From: Phycisphaerae bacterium
GTDB lineage: Bacteria > Planctomycetota > Phycisphaerae > UBA1845 > UTPLA1
Assembly (NCBI GenBank): GCA_035275405.1
Contig: DATEMU010000012.1
Location: forward strand, 62,001-126,000
Length of the DNA: 64,000 nt
Direction: 5' to 3'
Position numbers and translations under genes: made by a program. Below the pieces are notes generated by a model, which was not told the DNA's origin, ran no database searches, and worked only from the letters and a program-made list of their open reading frames with translations. Positions 11,269-20,811 of this stretch are shown piece after piece (positions within the stretch are counted from its first letter, which is position 1; every line of letters starts with the position of its first letter).

Positions 11269-11402
11269 TGCAGCCTTTTGCTATGCCAACGCCGTCAGGC
11301 GTCAATTCTTTTTTTTCCGGTGATAGTGCGAAAACTATTGAAACTTGTGCCGTGAATCGCGGCCGTCCGTATCATTCTTTGCGGGCCGACGGAACTGATG
11401 CC

Positions 11403-12365
11403 ATGAAATCTCAAGAGATCCACGTCGTCACAGGGGCATTCGGATACTCTGGTCGTCGTATTGCCCAACGATTGCTTGACCAGGGATTGGCCGTTTGTTC
11501 CCTTACGAATTCGGTTCGAAGCAACGATCCTTTCGATGGGGGCGTCCGCACGTTTCCTTACGATTTCGATCGGCCTGAGAAGCTGGTGCAATCGCTGCAA
11601 GGCGCGTCCGTTCTCTACAACACCTATTGGATCCGCTTCAACCACAGGAGCTTCACACGAGCGCAGGCGGTTAAAAACAGCTTGACTTTGTTTCGCGCCG
11701 CGCGCGATGCGGGTGTGCGCCGAATCGTGCACGTTAGCATTGCCAACCCCTCTGAGAACTCTCCGTTCGAATACTATCGAGGAAAAGCACGCCTGGAACG
11801 GGCGGTGCGAGATTCGGGGTTGTCCTATGCGATACTTCGGCCGGCCGTTTTGTTCGGCGGCGAGGACATCCTCATCAACAACATCGCCTGGATATTGCGG
11901 CGTTTTCCCGTCTTTGGAGTTTTTGGCGATGGCTCGTACGGAATCCGACCTATTCACGTTGATGATTTTGCCGATCTGGCGGTTCGATGCGGAATGGAGG
12001 ACGACAATGTCGTCGTGGACGCGGTCGGACCGGAGCGATTCACCTATCGCCAACTCGTGAAGGAGATTGCAAGGATTATCGCCGTTCGACGATGGATGGT
12101 CTCCGTGCAGCCGACCGTTGGATACTTGATTGGCCGGGCCATTGGTGCGGCAGTGCGGGACGTTGTCTTGACTCGCGATGAAATCGACGCCTTGATGAGC
12201 GGTCTTCTCGACTCGGATTCGCCCGCAACTGGCGAAACTCGCTTGACCGATTGGGCCATGCGCCACGCTGATTCTCTTGGCCGTTCGTACCATAGTGAAC
12301 TCGCCCGTCGTGCGATTCAGGAACGCGAAAATACGAGCTACGCCGCACAGGCCGCCGGGCACTGA
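11403..12365 (+). CDS. NAD(P)-binding SDR/NmrA-type oxidoreductase
   Basis: 320 residues with an N-terminal Rossmann glycine motif VTGAFGYSGRRIA, the VHVSIANPSENSPFEYYRGK segment placing a YxxxK in the SDR position, and RPAVLFG after it, as in extended or atypical short-chain reductases of the NmrA/complex I NDUFA9 type. I chose ATG 11403 because the sequence before it lacks family similarity. It lies between two minus-strand genes that seem to act together (activase and dehydratase) and overlaps the latter tail to tail by 28 bases. Substrate unknown. Confidence 0.8.
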   Translation: MKSQEIHVVTGAFGYSGRRIAQRLLDQGLAVCSLTNSVRSNDPFDGGVRTFPYDFDRPEKLVQSLQGASVLYNTYWIRFNHRSFTRAQAVKNSLTLFRAARDAGVRRIVHVSIANPSENSPFEYYRGKARLERAVRDSGLSYAILRPAVLFGGEDILINNIAWILRRFPVFGVFGDGSYGIRPIHVDDFADLAVRCGMEDDNVVVDAVGPERFTYRQLVKEIARIIAVRRWMVSVQPTVGYLIGRAIGAAVRDVVLTRDEIDALMSGLLDSDSPATGETRLTDWAMRHADSLGRSYHSELARRAIQERENTSYAAQAAGH

Positions 12366-14152
12366 GGCAAAGTGGCCTCAACTCCGGCGTTTTTCATCCT
12401 TTCCGCCACATCCATCACAAAATTCGCCGCCTTGCTGACAACGCCCTTGTGATGCGTGACGTGTTGCAGCGGCCGGCGGAGGTCGCTGTTCTCGGGCAGG
12501 GCGACGAATTCGCGGATTTGTTCGAGCGTGTAGCCCGTCGATGCGACGACGCGCTTGAACTCCTCCTTGCACTTCGTCTTCGCCTCGCCGAGGGCCATTT
12601 GGACCCGGCTGTGGGCGTTTACATCGCCTTCGCCGCTTGTCTCGATCGGGATGTAGATCATATCTTTGAAGTGGCTCGTGACCGCCGCCTGTGCCCCGTC
12701 CGACTGCGTGCTGGGCATGCAGCCGAAGGGCTTGAGGGAGAGGACCATGTGGGCCATGTCCTTGTTGCTGTAGTAGATGTTCTTGGCCACTTCGAGGTGC
12801 CCCTCGCCGCCGCCGGCGCGGCTGTTGTAGTACGGGTGTCCCGCGCGGGTCAGTTCAAGCTGGTTGGCCAGCTCGTGCACCGTCCCGCCGATCGCCTCGC
12901 GCAGCTTGTTGTACTCGTGCTTGATGATCCTCTCGGCAATGTCGAAAGTGAACAACTTCTTTTTGATCTTGATCTCGTCGGCCAGCCATTGCTTCATGTT
13001 CCACTTCGACGCCGTCGAACCGTCCTTGTGCAAATGGGCCCGGTCCCCGGCCTTCAGCCCCGCCTGGTGCAGCATGTAGCAAATCCACGTCGCCACCGGT
13101 TCGACGAGCACCTCCGCACCTTCCCCTTCGAGGAAGGGGAACATGCGGAAGTTGCCATCGCCCTCGGTCGTCTGCGCCCAGAACTCGCCGGTCACCTTGC
13201 AGATAGGCTTGGGGCGGAGGAAATCGACTTCTATCTCTTCTTCGATCAGCTTTCGGCATTGATCGAATACCTCGGCGTAATAGGTTCCTTTCAATTGATC
13301 GAGGAACTTCGCTGCGTCGGCGGGTGTCTTGACGGGCGCGACCTTGGAGAGCAATTTCGAGAGTACGCCGCCGTGGATTTCGTCGTAGTTGCGCTTGCGG
13401 AGCGACTCCTGACAGATCGCGAGGCACTTGTTCATGACTTCGTTGGTCTTGCCCGGAACGACCTCGTAGGGGCGAATCTGGTAGGCGACCTCGTTGAGGA
13501 TGTCGCCCATGAACATGGCGTTAAGCAGCGAGAGGAAGAAGTTCAGGTTGAATTCGAGCCCCGCCTCGACGGCCGCCTGATCGAGCCCGCCGGCTTGTTG
13601 GAAAAGCAGGACACGGAAGCCGTCGAAACCGCTGTTGCGCAGGGCCAGGCGATACTCCGCCTCGTACATGCCAAAGCGGCACGGCCCGCAGGCGCCCGCT
13701 GTAATGAACACGTGATCGCTGAGGATCTTTTCCAGCGGGATGCCTTCCTCATCGCGCATCCGCTTGAGATGATTCACCACGGCCCCGACCGTGAAGTACG
13801 TTGGGTTGCATTGACCGTTATTGCCAAATTCCTTGCCCGCTTGGAAGTCGGCCTTGACGGGCGTGGGGATCAGGCCGACTTTGTAGCCCAGCCCCTCCAA
13901 TCCGGCGATGATGAGCTGATCGTGGCGCATGGTCAGCCCGCCCAGCCAGATCGTCACCTGACCGCGTTCGGCCTTGGTGAAGGCCCGCTCTTTAGGGCGC
14001 GCGAAATGATGTATGGGTCCGACCGTCATCCCGGCCTCGCGCATCATTCGTTCGCGTTCGGCCTGGAGCGTGGCCTGGATCGAATCATCCAGGAGCGGGA
14101 GGGTGAAGCCGGAGGAGGACGTGTCCTTGGTGGTAGTGGCTGGAGCGACCAT
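12338..14152 (-). CDS. 2-hydroxyacyl-CoA dehydratase-like (HgdB/DUF2229-associated) protein
   Basis: A 604-residue protein of the 2-hydroxyglutaryl-CoA dehydratase superfamily, which holds iron-sulfur clusters and takes electrons from an ASKHA activase. Candidate cluster ligands are Cys115 (NGQCNPTYF) and Cys155/Cys158 (GACGPCRFGMYEAEYR), with a further FGCMPS near the C-terminus. In many genomes this region forms the C-terminal part of one ~1400-residue protein together with two ATPase modules; here it is a separate gene, with the activase gene downstream on the same strand after an inserted opposite-strand gene. The reaction is not known for this subfamily, so no substrate is given. Confidence 0.8.
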   Translation of the reverse strand: MVAPATTTKDTSSSGFTLPLLDDSIQATLQAERERMMREAGMTVGPIHHFARPKERAFTKAERGQVTIWLGGLTMRHDQLIIAGLEGLGYKVGLIPTPVKADFQAGKEFGNNGQCNPTYFTVGAVVNHLKRMRDEEGIPLEKILSDHVFITAGACGPCRFGMYEAEYRLALRNSGFDGFRVLLFQQAGGLDQAAVEAGLEFNLNFFLSLLNAMFMGDILNEVAYQIRPYEVVPGKTNEVMNKCLAICQESLRKRNYDEIHGGVLSKLLSKVAPVKTPADAAKFLDQLKGTYYAEVFDQCRKLIEEEIEVDFLRPKPICKVTGEFWAQTTEGDGNFRMFPFLEGEGAEVLVEPVATWICYMLHQAGLKAGDRAHLHKDGSTASKWNMKQWLADEIKIKKKLFTFDIAERIIKHEYNKLREAIGGTVHELANQLELTRAGHPYYNSRAGGGEGHLEVAKNIYYSNKDMAHMVLSLKPFGCMPSTQSDGAQAAVTSHFKDMIYIPIETSGEGDVNAHSRVQMALGEAKTKCKEEFKRVVASTGYTLEQIREFVALPENSDLRRPLQHVTHHKGVVSKAANFVMDVAERMKNAGVEATLPQCPAACAA

Positions 14153-14420
14153 TCAACACCTCGTTAGGAAGCACTAGCTTACGTACGTTATTGGCCGCAG
14201 CGCGCGGCCGACATGGAGGGGCGATTCTGCCCCAACTTCGGTCATAAGTCCAGATAAAAATTGAAGTAACGCGCCTCGATATCGCGGCGCTGGGCATAAG
14301 GACTATTCCCAATAACAACTTAGTGGGCACTAACATCCAAGGTATTTAACGGCAACGCGGGGGAATGTCACGACAATTCCCAAGCTTCGCATTCACAGAG
14401 AGTTAAGAAGAGTGAGATGC

Positions 14421-15656
14421 CTAACCCAGCAGAGACCACAAGTGATTCGCCAGTTTGCCCGCCAAACCGGACCGGCTGTAGGCGCTAAACGCGGGAGGGC
14501 AGGTTGGTAGCCCAGGTGCAGTCGCCATTTGTTCTCGGAGGGCGACGATGGCCGCCTTTAGACCGGGTGCGTCTCCCATCATCGCCAAGCAAGTCCGGTT
14601 GCCGGCGAACTCCTCAAGCAGCCGTCGGTCGTTTGATCCGGGGCTCTCTTCGAGGCAGAGGATGGCCCGCCCGCTGCGGATGTATTCGAAGATTTTGGCG
14701 TTATATCCCCATCGACCGACGTATGCGCCGGTCAGCAGGAGCAGCGCATCGGCCTGCGCCATCCTGTGGCGCGCCTCCTCCCGCGAGACCAGTCCGGTCG
14801 TGCGGATAACGTCCGCGAGGCCCGCGGATCGGATGTAGTCCGGCGAGAGGTTGCCGACGAACTCGAATGTGACGCCCGCCAGCGCGTCGGAGCGTTGCAA
14901 CGCGCCAACCGAATGAAAAAAGAGGTCGGGACGATTGCGTGGAATGACGGTACCGACGTGGGAGATCGTCAGTCCTGTGGCGGCCGGTGCCCCGGTCGGC
15001 CGTAGAACGGGGGAGGGCTCTTGATCATCATATCCATTGGGAATCACGAATATCCGCTCGCGGGCAAAACCCTGTTCGATGGCTATCGCGTTGGCCATGG
15101 CCTCAGACACCGTCACGATCGCCGAAGCGGCGGCGATGCATCGTTTTTCCAGTTCGATATGGCGACGGCGAGCCCGGTCGCTCTTCGGTTCGTACCCGCC
15201 CGGCCCCAGCCAGCGGTCGCGAAAGTCCAGGACGATTGGCGGACCTCCGTTTTCGCGCAATCGCAGGGCTAATTCGGCCACGCTTGCAGGGGGAAACGAC
15301 GCCAGAACGAGATCGATATGCTCTTGCCGGACCATGCCCGTCGCGGCCTTCAACGCCGCCCTCCGCCACGCGATGAAGCGGTCGGGAAAGGTCCATTCGC
15401 GCAGCCAGGACTTGAGCCGGCTGGGCTTTCGTCGCGGATCGAAGTCGGCGAAGACCGCCGCCGAAGTCGCCAGCGGATCCGGAACGGCATGAATCGTCAC
15501 GCCTTGAGCGCGCGGTATGCTGCCGGATCGCGCAGCGGTCAGGACGTGAACGTTCCACCTGTGCTCAGGCAGGTATCGTGCGAAGGAGTGCATCCGCTCC
15601 GCCGCCGCGCCGACGCCGGGCGGATACCAGTACGAAATCAGCAGGATGTTCCGCAT
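14421..15656 (-). CDS. Glycosyltransferase family 4
   Basis: A 411-residue GT-B glycosyltransferase. N-terminal LLISYWYPPGVGAAAERM is the GT4-type acceptor-domain loop. The C-terminal domain shows SHVGTVIPRNRPDLFF and, instead of a strict EX7E, IFEYIRSGRAILCLEESPGSND, as in WbuB-like polysaccharide transferases. ATG 15656 begins the conserved first strand; nine extra upstream codons are possible. The gene is divergent from the glycosyltransferase at 15760, and the region looks like a surface-polysaccharide locus. Confidence 0.88.
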   Translation of the reverse strand: MRNILLISYWYPPGVGAAAERMHSFARYLPEHRWNVHVLTAARSGSIPRAQGVTIHAVPDPLATSAAVFADFDPRRKPSRLKSWLREWTFPDRFIAWRRAALKAATGMVRQEHIDLVLASFPPASVAELALRLRENGGPPIVLDFRDRWLGPGGYEPKSDRARRRHIELEKRCIAAASAIVTVSEAMANAIAIEQGFARERIFVIPNGYDDQEPSPVLRPTGAPAATGLTISHVGTVIPRNRPDLFFHSVGALQRSDALAGVTFEFVGNLSPDYIRSAGLADVIRTTGLVSREEARHRMAQADALLLLTGAYVGRWGYNAKIFEYIRSGRAILCLEESPGSNDRRLLEEFAGNRTCLAMMGDAPGLKAAIVALREQMATAPGLPTCPPAFSAYSRSGLAGKLANHLWSLLG

Positions 15657-15687
15657 AGTGTCGGCGGTCGACGGCATCCCCACACTG

Positions 15688-15716
15688 AAACGTCAAAAAG
15701 TCAAAACGTCAAAAAA
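15688..15716. repeat. Short A-rich tandem repeat
   Basis: Three copies of (C)GTCAAAA with small length changes lie between two divergent glycosyltransferase genes. They resemble a microsatellite-like array and could change spacing in the shared upstream region. Confidence 0.6.
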
Positions 15717-15759
15717 GGCGATGTGAGGCAGCAGCAAGTCAATCCGGTACGATGCGGCG

Positions 15760-16995
15760 ATGGCGGCCATGACCGGGCTACATGTGGTGATCGTCCCCTC
15801 GTGGTGGCCGTCGCCGGAACAGCCGATCAACGGCATCTTTCATGTAGACTATGCGCGGGCCTTCGCCGCGGCCGGGGCCAGGGTCGGCATCGTCGTCCCC
15901 GATCAGGTCAGCCCGCGATGCCTTGGGGCTGGAACGTCGATCCCCTGGATTCCGCGAATCACGCGCGAACGCATCGCCGGACCGCCGGATATCCCCGTCG
16001 TTCGTATTCGTGGGCTTCACACCGCCCTCGGTCAGCCGGGGATCCAGATGCGACGCTATCGTCGGTGGCTGGCGCGTGGCCTGGACATCTACGCCGCCGA
16101 ACATGGCGAACCGGATATCCTCCATGCGATGTGCGCGATCCCCGCCGGCTGGGCCTGCACGCATTTGTTTCATCGCTGGGACACGCTCGCCAGACACGTC
16201 GTCGTGACGGAAAACACCGGCCCGTTTTCGCTGGTCCTGTCGCCAAGAAAGGGCGAGGCGTACGTTCGCGCGGGACTCGCGAGGGCTACCGCCATCATCG
16301 CCGTCAGCGAGCCGCTCCGCCGCGACATGCGCGCGGCGGGGATCAATGTATCGATCGACGTTGTTCCCAACCCCGTGGAAGAAATCTTTGTCGGCAGCCC
16401 GCCGCCAAATGTCCTCCGCGATGCCGACAAACGACCGCTCTATCGCGGCCTGTTCGTCGGGCGGCTGACGGGGCTTAAGGGAATTCAAGAACTCGTGCAG
16501 GCGGCAATTGTCCTTTCGCAGGATACAGCGTATGCCGTGGAATGGCACTTTGCGGGTTACGGAGAATTGGAACCGGGCGCGCGGCAGCGGTTTGCCGAAG
16601 CCGGCCTATCGGGACAGGCGGTCTTCCACGGCCTACGCGAGAAAAAAGCCGTAGCGAACTTAGTGGCGGCGTCGCACTTTCTCGTCCTGCCCAGCCATGG
16701 CGAGAATTGCCCCCTCGCAATCTGCGAAGCCCTCGCGAGCGGTCGCCCCGTGATCGGCACGCGCGGCACCGGCTGTGAGCCGTTGATCGGCGAAGGAGAC
16801 GGCGAGCTTTGCGACGTCGGCAACGCCCGAAGTCTGGCCGACGCCGTTCGCCGACTCCTGGCCGATTATTCAAGATGGGATTGGCGGGCGATCGCGGCGC
16901 GTGCGAGGGCTCGCTTCTCGTTTCAGGCAGTTGCGGAGAGGTATGGGGACATCTTTCGAAGGGTAGGAGAATGTCGAATAGCGAATAGCGAATAG
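15760..16995 (+). CDS. Glycosyltransferase family 4
   Basis: 411 residues. The N-terminal domain begins VVIVPSWWPSPEQPINGIFH, typical of GT4 enzymes with an open acceptor loop. The donor domain shows LFVGRLTGLKGIQELV, then HGENCPLAICEALASGRPVIGT, a good EX7E motif for nucleotide-sugar binding. It is followed 69 bases later by an AsnB-type amidotransferase, suggesting a shared role in exopolysaccharide or lipid-linked glycan synthesis. The last codons (IANSE and stop) are encoded by a GAATAGC heptamer array, so the C-terminus is set by a repeat. Confidence 0.9.
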   Translation: MAAMTGLHVVIVPSWWPSPEQPINGIFHVDYARAFAAAGARVGIVVPDQVSPRCLGAGTSIPWIPRITRERIAGPPDIPVVRIRGLHTALGQPGIQMRRYRRWLARGLDIYAAEHGEPDILHAMCAIPAGWACTHLFHRWDTLARHVVVTENTGPFSLVLSPRKGEAYVRAGLARATAIIAVSEPLRRDMRAAGINVSIDVVPNPVEEIFVGSPPPNVLRDADKRPLYRGLFVGRLTGLKGIQELVQAAIVLSQDTAYAVEWHFAGYGELEPGARQRFAEAGLSGQAVFHGLREKKAVANLVAASHFLVLPSHGENCPLAICEALASGRPVIGTRGTGCEPLIGEGDGELCDVGNARSLADAVRRLLADYSRWDWRAIAARARARFSFQAVAERYGDIFRRVGECRIANSE

Positions 16996-17040
16996 CGAAA
17001 AGAAGACGGGACACCGCGGGCCTTTTGTTTCGCTATTCGC
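16976..17040. repeat. GAATAGC heptamer array with distal inverted copy
   Basis: GAATAGC occurs three times in tandem at 16976-16996. A 13-base segment (16988-17000) is repeated in perfect inversion at 17028-17040, so the transcript can fold between the glycosyltransferase stop and the next start codon. A similar GCTATTCGCC motif lies before the second asnB gene near 52617. Confidence 0.75.
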
Positions 17041-17064
17041 CATTTATCCTTCGCTATTTCTATC

Positions 17065-19071
17065 ATGTGCGGCATCACCGGACTCATCTTTGACCATCTC
17101 GATCCGCGGGGCGCGGCCACTCTGACCGCCATGACCCAGCGGCTCTACCACCGCGGGCCCGACAGCGGCGGGGCCGTCGTCGTCGGCCTCGGTGGCAAGC
17201 CGGTGATCGAACGCCGCCTGGGACCACCGGGGGAGCCGGTCGCGTGGGAATACCTACCGGTGCAAGTCGGCCTTGGCGCGCGGCGGCTGGCGATCATCGA
17301 CCCGTCCGAGGCTGGTCATCAGCCGATGTCTTCGCCGGATGGGAACGCGTGGATCGTGTTCAACGGGGCGATCTATAACTTCCGCGAATTGCGTGCGGAG
17401 TTGATGACGTACGGGATGAACTTTCGCGGCGGGAGCGACACCGAAGTCCTGCTTGCCGCATATCGTGCGTGGGGCACTGCGTGTTTCGAGCGGCTCGAAG
17501 GAATGTGGGCGGTTGCGGCTTACGACATTCCCGCGGGCCGCGTCATCCTCAGTCGCGATCGACTGGGGATCAAGCCGCTCTACGTCGCGAGATTTGATGA
17601 GGGGCTCTCTTTCGCGTCAGAGATCAAGGCGCTCTTGGAAGTGCCCGGCGTTTCTCGAGCGATCGAGCAAACGATGCTCCGCGACTTTCTCGCGCGCGGT
17701 CTCGTGGATCACACCGATAGCACGCTCTTCGATGGCATCTGGGCCATCCCGCCGGGTTGTACGGTCGTGCTGGAAATTCGTGGCTCGCAACCCAAGGCCG
17801 CGCGCCGCGGAATGATCGAGCGGTATTGGACTCCGGGTGCGGCGATCGCCCGCGAAAGTCCAACGCCGGATGGCATTCGTGAGTCGTTGTCGGCCGCCGT
17901 CGGTTCGCATCTTGTCAGCGATGTGCCCGTCGGCTCATGCCTTTCCGGCGGATTGGACAGCTCGACGATTGTCTCGCTGGTGCATCGGCTCGCCGCCGAG
18001 GATGCATCTAAGACCCCGCACTGGACACAAAACGCCTTCACCGCCGTTCTGCCCGGTTCGCCACTTGATGAATCGCAATTCGCCGAAGCCGTCATCCACG
18101 CCTGTGCCGGGCTGCACTGGCGCCGCACTGAGCCGACCGCCGCGCGCTTGCAACGGGACATGGAATCGCTCGTCCGGCACCAGGAGCAACCGTTCGGCTC
18201 GCCTTCGATTTACATGCAATGGGAAGTCATGCGGCTGGCGCGCGAAACGGGGGTCACGGTGCTGCTCGACGGCCAGGGCGGCGACGAATTGTTCTGCGGC
18301 TATGAAGGATACATTCCACCCTACGTCGCACATCTGCTCGCGCACGGGAAGTTCGGCCGTGCGTGGCGCGAGTATCGCGGCGCGACGCATGAAGGGCATT
18401 TTCGCAGCACGGCCTTGTTCGGGCACGTCGTTGCGCATTTACTGCCACCCGGCGCGCGGGACTCAATGCGGAAGGGACGGGACCGGCGAAAGTCGGACTG
18501 GCTTTCGGGCGAGCTATTCGATGTTGAGGAACCCACGGGAATCTGCGAGGGGCTCGGATTGAAGGACGAGCGCGCCGATCCGCTGGCGGAATCGCGGTTT
18601 CAGGAGCATCTTTGGTCGATCCTCCTCTCCGAGAGCCTGCCCGCGCTGCTCCGCTATGAAGACCGCAATTCGATGGCCTTTTCCATCGAGGCCCGCGTGC
18701 CCCTGCTGGATCGTCGCGTCGTGGAAATGGCCATGTCGATTCCCATTCAGGAAAAAATTCGCGAAGGGCGCCTCAAGGCGATTTTGCGAGAGGCGGTGCG
18801 GGACATCGTGCCGAAAGCGATTGTCGAACGCCGTGACAAGATCGGCTTTTCCGCCCCGACGGCCGCCTGGCTGCGCGGCGACCTTCACGACTGGTGGCTC
18901 GACATGCTGACCTCCAAGAGCTTTCGCGATCGCGGCTGCTTCGCCCCGAAGGGCGTTGTCCGCGTCATCAAACGCTTCGAGTCCGGCGATGATGCTGCGG
19001 CGATGCCGATCTGGAGAATGGCCATCGTCGAACAATGGGCCCGCCAGTTTCTCGACAAGGCCCCGGCCTGA
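17065..19071 (+). CDS. asnB: Asparagine synthase-type glutamine amidotransferase
   Basis: A 668-residue class B asparagine synthetase homologue. Cys2 after the initiator Met (MCGITGL) is the glutaminase nucleophile, with YHRGPDSGG and the FNGAIYNFRELR region behind it. The synthetase domain has the pyrophosphate loop SGGLDSS (about 294-300) and LLDGQGGDELFCGYEGY. It is longer than E. coli AsnB (554). Homologues inside glycosyltransferase clusters often amidate sugars or have unknown targets, so true asparagine synthesis is not certain. Confidence 0.88.
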   Translation: MCGITGLIFDHLDPRGAATLTAMTQRLYHRGPDSGGAVVVGLGGKPVIERRLGPPGEPVAWEYLPVQVGLGARRLAIIDPSEAGHQPMSSPDGNAWIVFNGAIYNFRELRAELMTYGMNFRGGSDTEVLLAAYRAWGTACFERLEGMWAVAAYDIPAGRVILSRDRLGIKPLYVARFDEGLSFASEIKALLEVPGVSRAIEQTMLRDFLARGLVDHTDSTLFDGIWAIPPGCTVVLEIRGSQPKAARRGMIERYWTPGAAIARESPTPDGIRESLSAAVGSHLVSDVPVGSCLSGGLDSSTIVSLVHRLAAEDASKTPHWTQNAFTAVLPGSPLDESQFAEAVIHACAGLHWRRTEPTAARLQRDMESLVRHQEQPFGSPSIYMQWEVMRLARETGVTVLLDGQGGDELFCGYEGYIPPYVAHLLAHGKFGRAWREYRGATHEGHFRSTALFGHVVAHLLPPGARDSMRKGRDRRKSDWLSGELFDVEEPTGICEGLGLKDERADPLAESRFQEHLWSILLSESLPALLRYEDRNSMAFSIEARVPLLDRRVVEMAMSIPIQEKIREGRLKAILREAVRDIVPKAIVERRDKIGFSAPTAAWLRGDLHDWWLDMLTSKSFRDRGCFAPKGVVRVIKRFESGDDAAAMPIWRMAIVEQWARQFLDKAPA

Positions 19072-19125
19072 TCGACGCCGCCGACCGCCCGTTGACGGCC
19101 CGATTCAGTTTCTTACCATGCCTTC

Positions 19126-20298
19126 GTGGCATTCAACCGTGCATCCCGCCTCGACCAGCTACCGCCCTATCTCTTCATCGAGATCGACCGCAAGAAGCGC
19201 GCCGCGATTGCCGCCGGGAAGGATGTGATCGACTTCGGCGTGGGAGACCCCGACCGGCCCACGCCGAAATTCATCATCGACAAAATGGCCACGGCGATCT
19301 ACGAGCCGAAGAACCACCGCTACGCCTTCGACACTGGCGTGCCGGAATACAAAGAGGTCGCTGCCGCGTGGATGCAGAAGCGATTCGGCGTCCGCGTCGA
19401 TGCCAAGACCGAAGTCCTCGCCCTCATCGGCAGCAAGGAGGGGCTCGGACATCTGCCCCTCGCGGTCATCAACCCCGGCGATGTCGGCCTGATCCCGACG
19501 CCCGGCTACCCGGTCTACAACGCCGCGACGATCTTTGCCGGCGGTTTGCCGCACTACATGCCGCTGACCGAAGAGCGCGGTTTCCTGCCTAACCTCGACG
19601 AGATTCCGACGGATGTACTTGATCGCGCGGCCCTGATGTTTCTGAATTACCCGAACAATCCGACCGGGGCGATCGCGTCGCCGGCTTTCTATGAAAAGTG
19701 CGTCGCCCTGGCACGGAAACACGACTTCGTGATCTGCTCTGACGCCCCTTATTGCGAGATGTACTTTGATGAGGCCGACCGGCCGCACAGCATCCTCGAA
19801 ATCCCCGGCGCCCGCGACTGCTGCATCGAGATGCACTCGCTCTCCAAGACCTTCAACATGACCGGCTGGCGGATCGCCTTTGCCGCGGGAAACGCCGATG
19901 TCCTGGCCGCGCTGGCCAAGGTGAAGGGCAACATGGACTCGTCCGCGTTCGGCGCGATCCAGCAGACCGCCGCCGATGCGCTGACGAATATCGACCGGCC
20001 GGAGGTGGCCGCCATTCGCGCGCTGTATAAGGAGCGGCGCGATGCGCTGGTGCCCTGCCTGCACAAGGCGAGCTTCAAGGTCTCGCCGCCGCCGGCGACG
20101 TTTTACGTCTGGTCGCATTGCCCGCCCGGTTACGATTCGATGCGCTGCGCGGCGAAGCTGCTCGACGAGGCGGCGGTCGTGGCCATCCCCGGCGTCGGCT
20201 TTGGTCAGCAGGGCGAGGGTTATGTGCGCTTCGCGCTGACGGTCGAGCGTGAGCGGATCCTTGAGGCGGGCCGGCGACTGGCGGGGCTGACGTGGTGA
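19126..20298 (+). CDS. dapL: LL-diaminopimelate aminotransferase
   Basis: Class I/II PLP aminotransferase of 390 residues. It matches the DapL pattern: YLFIEIDRKK near the N-terminus, IDFGVGDPDRPTP, LNYPNNPTGA, and the PLP-lysine motif SLSKTFNMTGWR. DapL converts tetrahydrodipicolinate directly to LL-diaminopimelate, a one-step lysine and peptidoglycan precursor route known in Chlamydiae, plants and several other phyla. The start is a GTG without a clear Shine-Dalgarno and is uncertain. The stop overlaps the folK start, so the two are probably translationally coupled. Confidence 0.85.
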   Translation: MAFNRASRLDQLPPYLFIEIDRKKRAAIAAGKDVIDFGVGDPDRPTPKFIIDKMATAIYEPKNHRYAFDTGVPEYKEVAAAWMQKRFGVRVDAKTEVLALIGSKEGLGHLPLAVINPGDVGLIPTPGYPVYNAATIFAGGLPHYMPLTEERGFLPNLDEIPTDVLDRAALMFLNYPNNPTGAIASPAFYEKCVALARKHDFVICSDAPYCEMYFDEADRPHSILEIPGARDCCIEMHSLSKTFNMTGWRIAFAAGNADVLAALAKVKGNMDSSAFGAIQQTAADALTNIDRPEVAAIRALYKERRDALVPCLHKASFKVSPPPATFYVWSHCPPGYDSMRCAAKLLDEAAVVAIPGVGFGQQGEGYVRFALTVERERILEAGRRLAGLTW

Positions 20299-20780
20299 AA
20301 CGCGCGGCGCGCCAGCACGACGTCTATATCGGCCTCGGATCGAATCTCGGCCTGCGCGAGAAAAACATCGCCGCCGCGCTCAACGCGCTGCAGACCACCA
20401 AGGAAATTGAGGTCGTCAAGGTCTCCAGCCTTTACGAGACGAAGGCCGTCGGCGGCCCGCCCGGCCAGCCCGACTTCATCAACGCCGCCGCGCATCTGCG
20501 GACTACGCTGTCCGCCGAGCGGTTGATGGCCGTCTGCCTGAGCATCGAATCTTCGCTCGGCCGGCGCCGCGGCGTGCCCTGGGGACCGCGGACGATCGAT
20601 CTGGATATCCTGCTCTTCGATGATGAAATACGTTCGACGTCGGACCTGACGATCCCTCATCCCTTGATGCACGAGCGCCGCTTCGTCCTCGATCCGCTCG
20701 CCGAAATCGCCCCGGATGTCGTGCACCCGGCGCTGGAGGAGACGATGACGCGACTTCGGGACGCACTGCCAACTGGCTGA
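20292..20780 (+). CDS. folK: 2-amino-4-hydroxy-6-hydroxymethyldihydropteridine pyrophosphokinase
   Basis: 162 residues. It transfers pyrophosphate from ATP to 6-hydroxymethyl-7,8-dihydropterin in folate synthesis. Motifs are YIGLGSNLGLREKNI at the N-terminus, GPPGQPDFINAA, and the family signature RRRGVPWGPRTIDLDILLFDD followed by IPHPLMHERRFVL. The start is one of two adjacent GTG codons (20292 or 20295) that overlap the dapL stop, GTGGTGA. Confidence 0.95.
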   Translation: MVKRAARQHDVYIGLGSNLGLREKNIAAALNALQTTKEIEVVKVSSLYETKAVGGPPGQPDFINAAAHLRTTLSAERLMAVCLSIESSLGRRRGVPWGPRTIDLDILLFDDEIRSTSDLTIPHPLMHERRFVLDPLAEIAPDVVHPALEETMTRLRDALPTG

Positions 20781-20811
20781 TCCAGTACCCACATTGGTGC
20801 GAGCAACCCTT

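Noticed and set aside
8911..11355. Long open frame of 814 codons opposite the activase gene
   Set aside because: It is the mirror frame of a GC-rich gene with clear motifs; its translation shows no family and is rich in Asp, Val, Ala and Arg as such shadows are.
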